From UBA7672 sp030824255 (GTDB taxonomy: Bacteria; Pseudomonadota; Alphaproteobacteria; Caulobacterales; Hyphomonadaceae): a stretch of 64,000 nucleotides of DNA. The DNA is taken from contig OW818686.1 of NCBI GenBank assembly GCA_942493305.1, forward strand, positions 3,224,001-3,288,000. The letters are read 5' to 3'. Below are positions 25,288 to 33,386 of this stretch, in pieces; the first letter of the stretch is position 1; each line of letters opens with the position of its first letter. A program made the position numbers and the translations under genes. Under the pieces are notes generated by a model. That model was given only the letters and a program-made list of their open reading frames with translations, had not been told where the DNA came from and made no database searches.

Positions 25288-25701
25288 ATGCCGCTTTCGC
25301 CCGGCTTTTCAGATTATGTTCTGGAGCTGCTGCAGGGGCTGGGTCGCGTTGAAGCGCGCCGCATGTTTGGCGGAGCGGGACTTTTCCGCGATGGTCTGAT
25401 GTTCGGGATTCTGGTGGAGGACGTCGTCTACTTCCGGGTGAACGACGCGCTCCAGGCGGAGTTGGCCGCACAGGGCTCCGTGCCGTGGACGTATTCCATG
25501 AAGAAGGACGGATCCGTGAGGGAGATGGGATACTGGCGTATGCCGGAGACAGCCGCAGATGATCCAGATGAAGCGGTTGCCGTTGCGCGGAAAGCCTTCC
25601 TGGCGGCGGGAGAGCGAAAGGTATCGCGGCCGACCAAGGCGCCGAAGAAAATCGCGGCCAAGAACGCTGTGCCTACGAAGAGGGCAAAAGCGAAGAAATG
25701 A
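25288..25701 (+). CDS. TfoX N-terminal domain protein
   Basis: A 137-residue protein. The core FSDYVLELLQGLGRVEARRMFGGAGLFRDG is the TfoX N-terminal domain (PF04993), with the MFGG turn typical of the family. In gamma-proteobacteria TfoX/Sxy co-activates competence genes, but short alphaproteobacterial homologues have no proven role. The last 30 residues are lysine/alanine-rich (KAPKKIAAKNAVPTKRAKAK), suggesting nucleic-acid contact (inference). The ATG at 25288 is chosen over a TTG at 25273. Confidence 0.85.
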   Translation: MPLSPGFSDYVLELLQGLGRVEARRMFGGAGLFRDGLMFGILVEDVVYFRVNDALQAELAAQGSVPWTYSMKKDGSVREMGYWRMPETAADDPDEAVAVARKAFLAAGERKVSRPTKAPKKIAAKNAVPTKRAKAKK

Positions 25702-25709
25702 ACTGGCCG

Positions 25710-26774
25710 CTAGGCCGCGTTGGTGGCGCTCAGAGGAGGAAGCTGCGTTTCGAGCGTTACGCGGTTACGTCCGTTGCGCTTCGACACATAGAGGCACTCG
25801 TCGGCGCGGCTGATGAGTGTGCCAACGGTTTCGCCAGGTGCGTAAATAGCGCCGCCGAACGAGATGGTGACAGCGCCGATGGTTTCGTTGGTCGAGCGAC
25901 GGACGAGGCGCTTGGCCTCGATGGCGGTGCGAATCTGGTCGGCGATGCGGCCAGCTTGTTTCAGCTGCGTGCGCGGCATGATGACGGCGAACTCTTCGCC
26001 GCCGTAACGCGCGACGAGGTGATCGGGCAGCGCAAACTTGGTGAGAGCCGACGCGACGAAGCGGATGACCTGATCGCCGGTCTGGTGGCCCCACGTGTCG
26101 TTGAACGACTTGAAGTGATCGATATCGCAAAGCAGCAGGCAGAGCTCCGTCTTTTCGCTGTCGGCCTCTTCCTTGCGCAGGCGGAGCGTCTCGTCGAACA
26201 ATTTGCGGTTGGCGATGCCGGTGAGGGCGTCGGTGAGCGCCTCCGCGCGGGCCTGACGGAGGGAGGCGCGCAGCTTCTCCATTTCCTGTGAGGACTGTGC
26301 AAGCTTGTGAGAGAGGTTGGTATTCTGTTTCGACATCTCTGTCGTGGCCGAGGCAAGCACGGAGATGAGGCGCTGCAGCGCGTCGCTGTCGACCACAGTA
26401 TTTCGCAGGGAGTCGGCTGCAACGTTCAGGGTCGCGCCGTAGCGCTCGGTTGTGGCGCCTGCCTTTTTGAGTGCGTCGAGGGCATCCGCGATTTCGTGCG
26501 CGATACGCGAGCCCGTCTCCATCACCTGCGTCGAGAGGTGTGTGGTGGAGAAGAAGCGCTCGTAAAGCTGTTCCATGTCGTCTGCCGACAGCGGCTGGCC
26601 GGACGCGATCAGCTTGTCGAGCGCCTGGCGGAGATCGGGCGAGGCGTGTGTGATGTAGGTGAGCCAGACTTCGTAGTTCTGGGGGCTGACCGCGAGCATC
26701 TGGCGACCGATCTCGTCGATGGTCCTATGGCCGAGCTGCAGCCCTTCGGGGCCAGTCAGTTGAGTGTTCAGCAT
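25710..26774 (-). CDS. Diguanylate cyclase (GGDEF domain)
   Basis: A 354-residue soluble protein. The N-terminal 180 residues are helical with no known sensor signature, ending in a coiled-coil linker (LAQSSQEMEKLRASLRQARAE). The GGDEF domain starts at LTDALTGIANRKLFDETL and has an intact active site GGEEF in RYGGEEFAVIMPRT, so it should make c-di-GMP from GTP. The RxxD inhibitory site expected five residues upstream is absent (KFALPD), so product inhibition through that site is unlikely. The ATG at 26774 is chosen; a GTG at 26795 is also in frame. It converges on the TfoX gene with an 8-bp gap. Confidence 0.92.
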   Translation of the reverse strand: MLNTQLTGPEGLQLGHRTIDEIGRQMLAVSPQNYEVWLTYITHASPDLRQALDKLIASGQPLSADDMEQLYERFFSTTHLSTQVMETGSRIAHEIADALDALKKAGATTERYGATLNVAADSLRNTVVDSDALQRLISVLASATTEMSKQNTNLSHKLAQSSQEMEKLRASLRQARAEALTDALTGIANRKLFDETLRLRKEEADSEKTELCLLLCDIDHFKSFNDTWGHQTGDQVIRFVASALTKFALPDHLVARYGGEEFAVIMPRTQLKQAGRIADQIRTAIEAKRLVRRSTNETIGAVTISFGGAIYAPGETVGTLISRADECLYVSKRNGRNRVTLETQLPPLSATNAA

Positions 26775-26906
26775 GTCAGTACGCCCCTCGGGCACATGCG
26801 CATCATATGCGCAGTGTCCGATAGAATTCCTGAACGGAAGCCGTTACGGATTGCCTAAGATTGATCAATTCCCTTTGGGAAATGTTTACCAACCGGCGCG
26901 CGTTTA

Positions 26907-28472
26907 TTAGGCGTCTTCGCGTTTCCCGAGCGATCTCAGCAGGAATGCGGGGACGTGGTCGCCCATGCCCTTGAAGTTCTCGTCGCCGCCCTGACCGTCG
27001 CCGGGACGTTTTTCGCCATGGCGATTCCGGTCGTCACGATCACGGTCCCGATCGCGGCCACGGCTGCGGTTGCGACCGCCGCGCTCACGCTCGCGGCGAT
27101 TGCCGCTCTCGCGTGGCTGAGCGGTTTGTGCTTCGGGCTCGGCGATGACGGCGGGCGCGACCGGTTCAGCAATAACCGGCACAGGTGCGATTTCGATTTC
27201 GCCGGCGGCTGACTCAACTGGAGAGTCTTCCCGGCGCGGGCGGTCTTCCGAGCGATCACGGCCACGGCCGCGTCCGCGCTTGCGGTCGAAGCGGTCACGC
27301 GAGGGAGCTGGGCCACGGCTGCGAGCCTCTCCCACAGCTTCTTCCATGCCTTCCGGCACAAACGCTTCCACGTCCTTGCCGATGCGCTTGAGCACGGCGT
27401 CCCACAGACGAGCATCTCCCGGGGAAACGATGGTGAAGCTTTCGCCCAAGCGGCCAGCGCGGCCGGTACGGCCGATACGGTGGACGTAGTCGTCGGAGTT
27501 CGGCGGGGGGGCGTAATTGAAGACCTGGCTAACTTCCGGAATGTCGAGACCGCGTGCGGCGACATCCGACGCCACAAGCAGCTTCAGCTCCTTGTTGCGG
27601 AACCGGTCCAGGGTTTGGGTGCGTTGGCTTTGCGGCAGATCACCATGGATGGGCGCCGCGTCGAAACCGTGGCTAGCCAGCGATTTTGCAACAATGTCGA
27701 CTTCGGTCTTGCGGTTGCAGAACACGATGCCCTGATCCGTAGACTTCGCCTTGATGATAGAGCGCAGCACGGCGCGCTTCACAGTATCCTCGTTGGACGG
27801 ACAGTGCGTTACGTATTGCGTGATCGTCGTTGCGGCTGTCGCCGGTCTCGACACTTCGATGCGCACAGGTTCTTTCTGGAACTGCTTGGCGAGCCGGGTG
27901 ATCTCCGGCGGCATGGTAGCCGAGAACAGCAGCGTCTGGCGCGTCTTCGGCAGCAGGGTGCAGATCTTCTCGATGTCAGGGATGAAGCCCATGTCGAGCA
28001 TGCGGTCCGCTTCGTCGATGACCAGCATCTGAACGCCGGTCATCAGCAATCCGCCGCGGCCGAAATGGTCCATCAGGCGGCCGGGCGTCGCGATCAGGAC
28101 GTCGACGCCAGCGTTGAGTTTCTTTTCCTGGTCGCCGAACGAGACGCCGCCGATCAGCAGCGCCATGTTCAGCTTGTAGCCTGCGCCGTATTTCTCGAAC
28201 TGTTCTGCGACCTGAGCGGCAAGTTCACGGGTCGGCTCGAGGATCAGGGAGCGGGGCATGCGGGCCTTTGCGCGGCCTTGGCCCAGCTTGTGGATCATCG
28301 GCAGCACGAAGGCGGCGGTCTTGCCTGTGCCCGTCTGGGCGATGCCCGTGATGTCCCGTCCGCCAAGAACGGCAGGAATGCCCTGTTCCTGGATCGGCGT
28401 CGGGGTCGTGTAACCAGCGGCCGTCACGGCTGCCAGAATTCGGGGGTCGAGACTGAGCTCGTCAAACGTCAT
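26907..28472 (-). CDS. DEAD-box RNA helicase (RhlE-like) with Arg/Asp-rich tail
   Basis: A 521-residue ATP-dependent RNA helicase. The Q motif and start read MTFDELSLDPRILAAVTAAG; then AQTGTGKT, PTRELA, TPGRL, VIDEADRM (motif II), SAT, ARGLDIPEV and HRIGRTGRAG are all present and in order. After about residue 385 comes a highly charged, low-complexity tail of Arg, Asp, Gly and Glu (GRGRGRDRSEDRPRRE and later RDRDRDDRNRHGEKRP), ending in FKGMGDHVPAFLLRS. Such tails bind RNA non-specifically and can promote phase separation. The role is probably in ribosome assembly or cold-stress RNA decay. The ATG at 28472 is the family start; the frame is open to 28586. Confidence 0.94.
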   Translation of the reverse strand: MTFDELSLDPRILAAVTAAGYTTPTPIQEQGIPAVLGGRDITGIAQTGTGKTAAFVLPMIHKLGQGRAKARMPRSLILEPTRELAAQVAEQFEKYGAGYKLNMALLIGGVSFGDQEKKLNAGVDVLIATPGRLMDHFGRGGLLMTGVQMLVIDEADRMLDMGFIPDIEKICTLLPKTRQTLLFSATMPPEITRLAKQFQKEPVRIEVSRPATAATTITQYVTHCPSNEDTVKRAVLRSIIKAKSTDQGIVFCNRKTEVDIVAKSLASHGFDAAPIHGDLPQSQRTQTLDRFRNKELKLLVASDVAARGLDIPEVSQVFNYAPPPNSDDYVHRIGRTGRAGRLGESFTIVSPGDARLWDAVLKRIGKDVEAFVPEGMEEAVGEARSRGPAPSRDRFDRKRGRGRGRDRSEDRPRREDSPVESAAGEIEIAPVPVIAEPVAPAVIAEPEAQTAQPRESGNRRERERGGRNRSRGRDRDRDRDDRNRHGEKRPGDGQGGDENFKGMGDHVPAFLLRSLGKREDA

Positions 28473-28715
28473 CAGATTGGTCTTCTGGGGCTCGATAGGC
28501 CGGGCCACGAGCGGAAACGCACGCTTTTCGGGGTCTGGCGGACCAATAGGCCCCTCATGTTCCAAGTCAATCCCGCAACCCGTCACGGCGGTCTTAGGGT
28601 GATTCTGCGACGGTTAATTGCCTGTCCATCCGCCCCGCGAGCGCCTTTGACTGGCATGGGTGACATTCTAGATAGGGGAGGGCGAGGCTCGGTTCGCGTC
28701 GCGGTGGGTCAAAAA

Positions 28716-31700
28716 ATGACGTCGAGCAATAGATCGTCGGCAGGAGACGATCTGAACTTCCTTTCCGGTGGCGGCGAAATGGGCGCGCTGATGCGGGCCC
28801 ATGACTGGTCGCTCACCCCCTTGGGCGAACCGACGGGCTGGCCCCAAGCCTTGCGGACCACAGTTCGGCTGATGCTCACCACCGGCCACGCCATCTTCAT
28901 TTTCTGGGGTGCGGAGGGGACCTGCTTCTATAACGATGCCTATCGGCGTTCCCTGGGGCCGGAGCGGCACCCAAGCGCGCTGGGCAAGCCGGCGCGGGTG
29001 GTGTGGGACGAGATATGGGGGATTATTGGGGATCAGATAGAGGGGGTGATGGGGGGGCGGGGGGCGACCTGGCACGAGAACCAGCTTGTTCCGACGACCC
29101 GGTTTGGCAGGCGCGAGGACGTCTACTGGACCTACAGCTACAGCCCGATCGACGACCAGACCGCGGCGAACGGCGTGGGCGGTGTGCTGGTTGTCTGCAC
29201 CGAGACGACGCAGGCGGTGCTGGCCAAGCAACAGGCGGAGGCCGACCAGGAACGGCAGCGCCTGCTGTTCCAGCAGATGCCGGGGTTCGTGGCAGTCCTG
29301 GATGGGCCGGAGCACGTCTTCCAGTACGTCAACGACGCCTATGTCGAAATCTCGGGGGAACGGCAGTTCATCGGGCGCAGCGTGCGGGAGGTTTTCCCCG
29401 AGCTGGAGGGGCAGCCATTCTATGGGTTGCTCGACGAAGTGTACCAGACCGGCAAGGCATTCGCCGCAGAAGCCATTCCGGTCACGCTGGAGCGGGGCGA
29501 GCGATTCATCGACCTCGTGTATGAACCCATCCGCGACGCGAATGGGCAGATAACGGGAATCTTCGCTGGCGGTTACGACGTAACCGAGGCGAAGCGGTCA
29601 GAGCGCAAGTTGCGCCAGAACCAGCAGCGCCTGCTGTTCCTTGACCTGCTGGCGCGCGAGACGGAACGCTACACGGACGCTGATGCGCTGCTCGCCGCGA
29701 CGACGCGGCTCGTCGGCGAGCACATGGGCGTGTCGATCTGCGCCTATGCGGACGTATACTCTGACGGCGACAGCTTCACGATACTGGGTGACTGGGCGGC
29801 CGAAGGGTCGCGCAGCATTGTTGGGCACTACAGTCTGAAAGATTTCGGCAAGCTGGCGGTTGAACGATTGGGCGCGGGGTTGCCGCTGATCGTCAACAAT
29901 GTGGACAAGGAGCTGCCGCCAGAAGAAGCGGCGCAATTCCAGTCGCTCGGGGTTTCTGCGACGATCTGCATGCCGCTGGTGAAGGACGGGCGTTTGACCG
30001 CTCTGATGGCGATCCATAACAGGTCGCCGCGCGTCTGGACCGACGCGGAGTTGTCCCTCATCCGTGAAGTAACCGAACGGTCCTGGGCGCATGTGGAGCG
30101 CGTGGGTAGCGGCGCGGAGCTGCGTGAGAGCGAGGCGCGTTATCGCGCGCTGTTCAACGCGATGGATGAGGGGTTCTGCGTCATCGAGTTCTTCGACGGC
30201 CCGCATGGGCCTTTGAGCGACTACGTTCATATCGAAGCTAACGCAGCCTATGCAAAGCATGCCGGTATTCCGGAGGTCGTCGGCCAGAAGTTACGCGAGA
30301 TGGTCGGCCCCGAGGCGGATGACTGGGTCAATCGGTATGGGGAAGTGTTGCGAACAGGCGAGCCTATCCGCTTCGAACGGGAGCTGGAGGCGACGGGACG
30401 CTGGCTTGAGCTGTCGGCATTCCGCATCGAGCCGCCGAGCCGCAAACAGGTGGCAGTCCTCTTTCAGGATCTGACCGCACGGAAAACAGCGGAAAACGCG
30501 TTGCGCGTCAGTGAGGCGAACTTCCGAACGCTGGCGCGCGCCATGCCAAACCAGGCGTGGACGTCGGGACCTGACGGGATGCTCAACTGGTTCAACAAGC
30601 AGGTGTACGACTTTTTCGGAGCCGAGAACGGCACGCTCGACGGTATGGCGTGGACTGCATACGTGCATGCGGATGATCTCGGCCCGGCCGCCGCGCGCTG
30701 GGAGTCATCCCTGCAAAGCGGCGAGACTTATGAGGTTGAATTCCGTCTCCGGCGTTCTGACGGTATCTATCGCTGGCATATCGCGCGTGCGGTTGCGATC
30801 CGCTCGGAGAGCGGCGCCATAACGCGTTGGGTTGGCACCAATACAGACATCCACGACCAGAAGGAGGCGGCCGAGGCGCTGTCTGATCTCAACGCCACAC
30901 TGGAGCAACGCGTGGAGGAGCGCACAAGCCAGCTGATGGTGGCGGAAGAGGCGCTGCGCCAATCGCAGAAGATGGAAGCGGTGGGGCAGCTGACGGGCGG
31001 TATCGCTCACGATTTCAACAATCTGCTGGGCGGCATCAGCGGCAGTCTGGAGCTGCTGGACAAGCGGCTGGCGGAGGGGCGGTACGATGGATTTGAGCGC
31101 TACATAGCTTCAGCGAAGGAGAGTTCGCGGCGGGCGGCGGCGCTCACGCAAAGGCTTCTGGCTTTCTCACGCCGGCAGACGCTGGCGCCCAAGGCTGTAG
31201 ACATGAACAGGCTGGTGTCGGGGATGGAAGACCTCATCCGCCGGACGGTGGGGCCGACGATCACCGTGGAGGTTGTCGGCGCGGGCGGATTGTGGACGAC
31301 GAAGATCGATCCCTCGCAGCTTGAGAATTCGCTTTTGAACCTTTGCATCAACGCGCGTGATGCGATGGCGCCGGCTGGGGGAAGGCTGACCATCGAGACG
31401 GCGAACAAGTGGCTGGACGACAGGGCCGCACAGGACCGCGACCTGAAGCCGGGGCAGTACGTGTCGCTCTGCGTGACAGACACGGGCGCGGGCATGACGC
31501 AGGAAGTGATTGCGCGGGCGTTCGATCCGTTCTTCACAACCAAGCCGCTGGGCGAGGGAACGGGGCTAGGCCTGTCGATGGTCTACGGCTTTGTGCGTCA
31601 GTCCGGTGGGCAAGTGCGGATCTATTCGGAAATCGGGAAGGGCACGACGATGTGCCTTTACCTGCCGCGCTATCATGGCGCTGCGGAAGCCGTCGAAAGC

Positions 31701-32099
31701 GACGGCGGCGCGCCGGCGGTTGAGAATGGCGCAGGCGAGACCGTGCTGGTGATTGATGACGAGCCGATCCTGCGGATGCTGATGCTCGATGTGTTGCAGG
31801 ACAATGGCTACCGCGCGCTTGAAGCCATTGATGGTGCGTCTGGGCTTGAGATCCTGATGTCTCAGGAACGGATCGATCTGCTGATAACCGATGTTGGCCT
31901 GCCGGGCGGGATGAACGGGCGACAGGTGGCGGATGCGGCGCGAAAGGTGCGGCCGGACCTGAAGGTGTTGTTCGTTACCGGCTATGCCGAGAATGCCGTT
32001 GTCGGCAACGGTCACCTCGATCCGGGGATGGAGGTGATGACAAAGCCATTCGTGATCGCCAGCCTCGCGAGCAAGATCAGGGACATGATCGAGCGCTAG
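28716..32099 (+). CDS. Soluble hybrid histidine kinase: PAS-PAS-GAF-PAS-PAS-HisKA-HATPase-REC
   Basis: An 1127-residue cytoplasmic hybrid kinase. PAS-like domains lie at about residues 25-170 and 185-295, a GAF domain at about 310-465, and two more PAS domains at about 475-600 and 605-730. A coiled coil follows, then the HisKA box GGIAHDFNNLLGGI with phospho-His765. The ATPase has NLCINARDAM (N box), DTGAGM (G1) and GEGTGLGLSMVYG. The receiver's phospho-Asp1059 is in ITDVGLPGG, with the lysine in MTKPF. No transmembrane helix is seen, so it senses cytoplasmic signals. The ATG at 28716 gives a good domain start; a start at 28656 is possible. The frame runs far upstream antisense to the helicase, which is not coding. 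No partner regulator is adjacent. Confidence 0.88.
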   Translation: MTSSNRSSAGDDLNFLSGGGEMGALMRAHDWSLTPLGEPTGWPQALRTTVRLMLTTGHAIFIFWGAEGTCFYNDAYRRSLGPERHPSALGKPARVVWDEIWGIIGDQIEGVMGGRGATWHENQLVPTTRFGRREDVYWTYSYSPIDDQTAANGVGGVLVVCTETTQAVLAKQQAEADQERQRLLFQQMPGFVAVLDGPEHVFQYVNDAYVEISGERQFIGRSVREVFPELEGQPFYGLLDEVYQTGKAFAAEAIPVTLERGERFIDLVYEPIRDANGQITGIFAGGYDVTEAKRSERKLRQNQQRLLFLDLLARETERYTDADALLAATTRLVGEHMGVSICAYADVYSDGDSFTILGDWAAEGSRSIVGHYSLKDFGKLAVERLGAGLPLIVNNVDKELPPEEAAQFQSLGVSATICMPLVKDGRLTALMAIHNRSPRVWTDAELSLIREVTERSWAHVERVGSGAELRESEARYRALFNAMDEGFCVIEFFDGPHGPLSDYVHIEANAAYAKHAGIPEVVGQKLREMVGPEADDWVNRYGEVLRTGEPIRFERELEATGRWLELSAFRIEPPSRKQVAVLFQDLTARKTAENALRVSEANFRTLARAMPNQAWTSGPDGMLNWFNKQVYDFFGAENGTLDGMAWTAYVHADDLGPAAARWESSLQSGETYEVEFRLRRSDGIYRWHIARAVAIRSESGAITRWVGTNTDIHDQKEAAEALSDLNATLEQRVEERTSQLMVAEEALRQSQKMEAVGQLTGGIAHDFNNLLGGISGSLELLDKRLAEGRYDGFERYIASAKESSRRAAALTQRLLAFSRRQTLAPKAVDMNRLVSGMEDLIRRTVGPTITVEVVGAGGLWTTKIDPSQLENSLLNLCINARDAMAPAGGRLTIETANKWLDDRAAQDRDLKPGQYVSLCVTDTGAGMTQEVIARAFDPFFTTKPLGEGTGLGLSMVYGFVRQSGGQVRIYSEIGKGTTMCLYLPRYHGAAEAVESDGGAPAVENGAGETVLVIDDEPILRMLMLDVLQDNGYRALEAIDGASGLEILMSQERIDLLITDVGLPGGMNGRQVADAARKVRPDLKVLFVTGYAENAVVGNGHLDPGMEVMTKPFVIASLASKIRDMIER

Positions 32100-32111
32100 G
32101 CGCTCGATCAT
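32085..32111. terminator. Perfect inverted repeat overlapping the hybrid-kinase stop codon
   Basis: A perfect 12-bp inverted repeat pairs 32085-32096 with 32100-32111, and the three-base loop is the TAG stop itself. It lies between convergent genes and would act as a terminator for both. The stem includes the last four codons of the kinase. No T run follows. Confidence 0.55.
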
Positions 32112-32117
32112 TCCAGA

Positions 32118-33386
32118 CTATTGCCGTTCGTAAGCTTGCGGCTTTGCCTCGTCGAGATCCCGGTAGCGATCCCGCAGCTTGGTCTGGCGGGACTCCATCG
32201 GCGTGGCGACGCCATCGATGTAGACAGCATCCGGGCTGGACATCAGTTCGAGTGGATCGCCATCCCAGATCACGACATCGGCCGTGGCGCCTGCGCGCAG
32301 GACGCCGAGGTCGGCGCGCCCATAGAGGTTGGCCGGGACGCTGGTGATGCCCTTGAAGGCGGCGTCCCACGTCATGCCGTTGGCGACGGCGTTGCCGGCC
32401 AATTGCTGGATGAAGCGTGTGTTGTGAGTAGCCTCGCCCGGATCGGCGATCGCGACCGTTGCGCCTGCAGCAGACAGGCGGCCAGCATTTTCCAGTGTAG
32501 CGGCCAGCAGTTCGAAGCTGTTCGGCAGGTTGGTGAGCGGGTTCACGATCACCGGTACTTGCGCCGCCGCGATCTGGTCCGCCACGCGCCAGCCTTCGGA
32601 GGCGCCGAGCAGGATCAGCTTGATGCGCGGTTCGCGCTGGCGGAGCGATAGCACCTGCAGGATTTCCGAGGCGCGATGAACGTCGATCATCAACTGTATG
32701 CGGCCTTCGACGACTGGCTTGAGCGCGATTGCCTCCTTGCGGTTGAGCAGGTCGCCTTCGCCATCGTCCTCGAAGCCGCGTGGATAAGCCTTGGCATCGT
32801 CGATAGCGGCGAGAAGCGTCGCCCATGCAGCGGCGCGCGATCCGCCTGATGCGCCGGCAGCGGATTCGCCCATGCGGGCGATCATGAAGGCTTCGCGGGC
32901 GCTGACGCTGTCGAAGTCTCCGGTCAGGTCGATAAGGGCGCCATAGCCGCCGAACAGGCTTTCACCTGATGGCGCGCCAACGATGGCCGCGCGCGTGAAG
33001 CCTTCGATGCGTGTCACAGCGATGGCTGTTTCGGCGGGATTGAAGGAGTCGGCGGCGCGGAGCGCTGCCTGGAAGTCGTTGCCGCCTGCGGAGACGTTGT
33101 TGGTCGGGTCTTCCGAGTCCATTTCGGAGAGGCCGACGCGCGAAAAGGCCGCGAACAGACCGGGCGTAACCCATTTGCCTTGTGCATCGACGACCGTCGC
33201 GCCGGCGGGCGCTGCGCCCGTGCCGACAGAAGTGACGCGGCCGTTGGTGATGACCACCGTGCCGTTCTCGATTGTGCCTTGCGCCGTGTTGGTGACGACG
33301 CGGCCGCCGGTGATGGCGATGGTCTGCGCCAGCGCTGACGGCGCCATGGCGAGGATGGTTGCGGCGAGAAGAAGGTGGCGGATCAT
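32118..33386 (-). CDS. Amidohydrolase-like secreted protein lacking metal-binding residues
   Basis: A 422-residue protein with a signal peptide (MIRHLLLAATILAMAPSALA). It has the composite beta-sandwich start (ITGGRVVTNTAQGTIENGTV) and end (ADVVIWDGDPLELMSSPDAV) of imidazolonepropionase-like amidohydrolases. Where active members have HxH, it reads VTPGLFAAFSRVG, and where they have HSD(D), it reads AIADPGEATH. It is therefore unlikely to hydrolyse on its own. The start overlaps the stop of the intact upstream amidohydrolase (ATGA), so the two are made together and may form one heteromeric periplasmic enzyme, with this one structural (inference). Confidence 0.83.
   Translation of the reverse strand: MIRHLLLAATILAMAPSALAQTIAITGGRVVTNTAQGTIENGTVVITNGRVTSVGTGAAPAGATVVDAQGKWVTPGLFAAFSRVGLSEMDSEDPTNNVSAGGNDFQAALRAADSFNPAETAIAVTRIEGFTRAAIVGAPSGESLFGGYGALIDLTGDFDSVSAREAFMIARMGESAAGASGGSRAAAWATLLAAIDDAKAYPRGFEDDGEGDLLNRKEAIALKPVVEGRIQLMIDVHRASEILQVLSLRQREPRIKLILLGASEGWRVADQIAAAQVPVIVNPLTNLPNSFELLAATLENAGRLSAAGATVAIADPGEATHNTRFIQQLAGNAVANGMTWDAAFKGITSVPANLYGRADLGVLRAGATADVVIWDGDPLELMSSPDAVYIDGVATPMESRQTKLRDRYRDLDEAKPQAYERQ

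Noticed and set aside
27480..28715. A 1539-residue open frame whose first 412 residues extend the hybrid kinase upstream, antisense to the helicase
   Set aside because: The upstream part has no domain, is Arg/Leu-rich and lies opposite a helicase with all its motifs; the kinase's conserved sequence begins near 28716.
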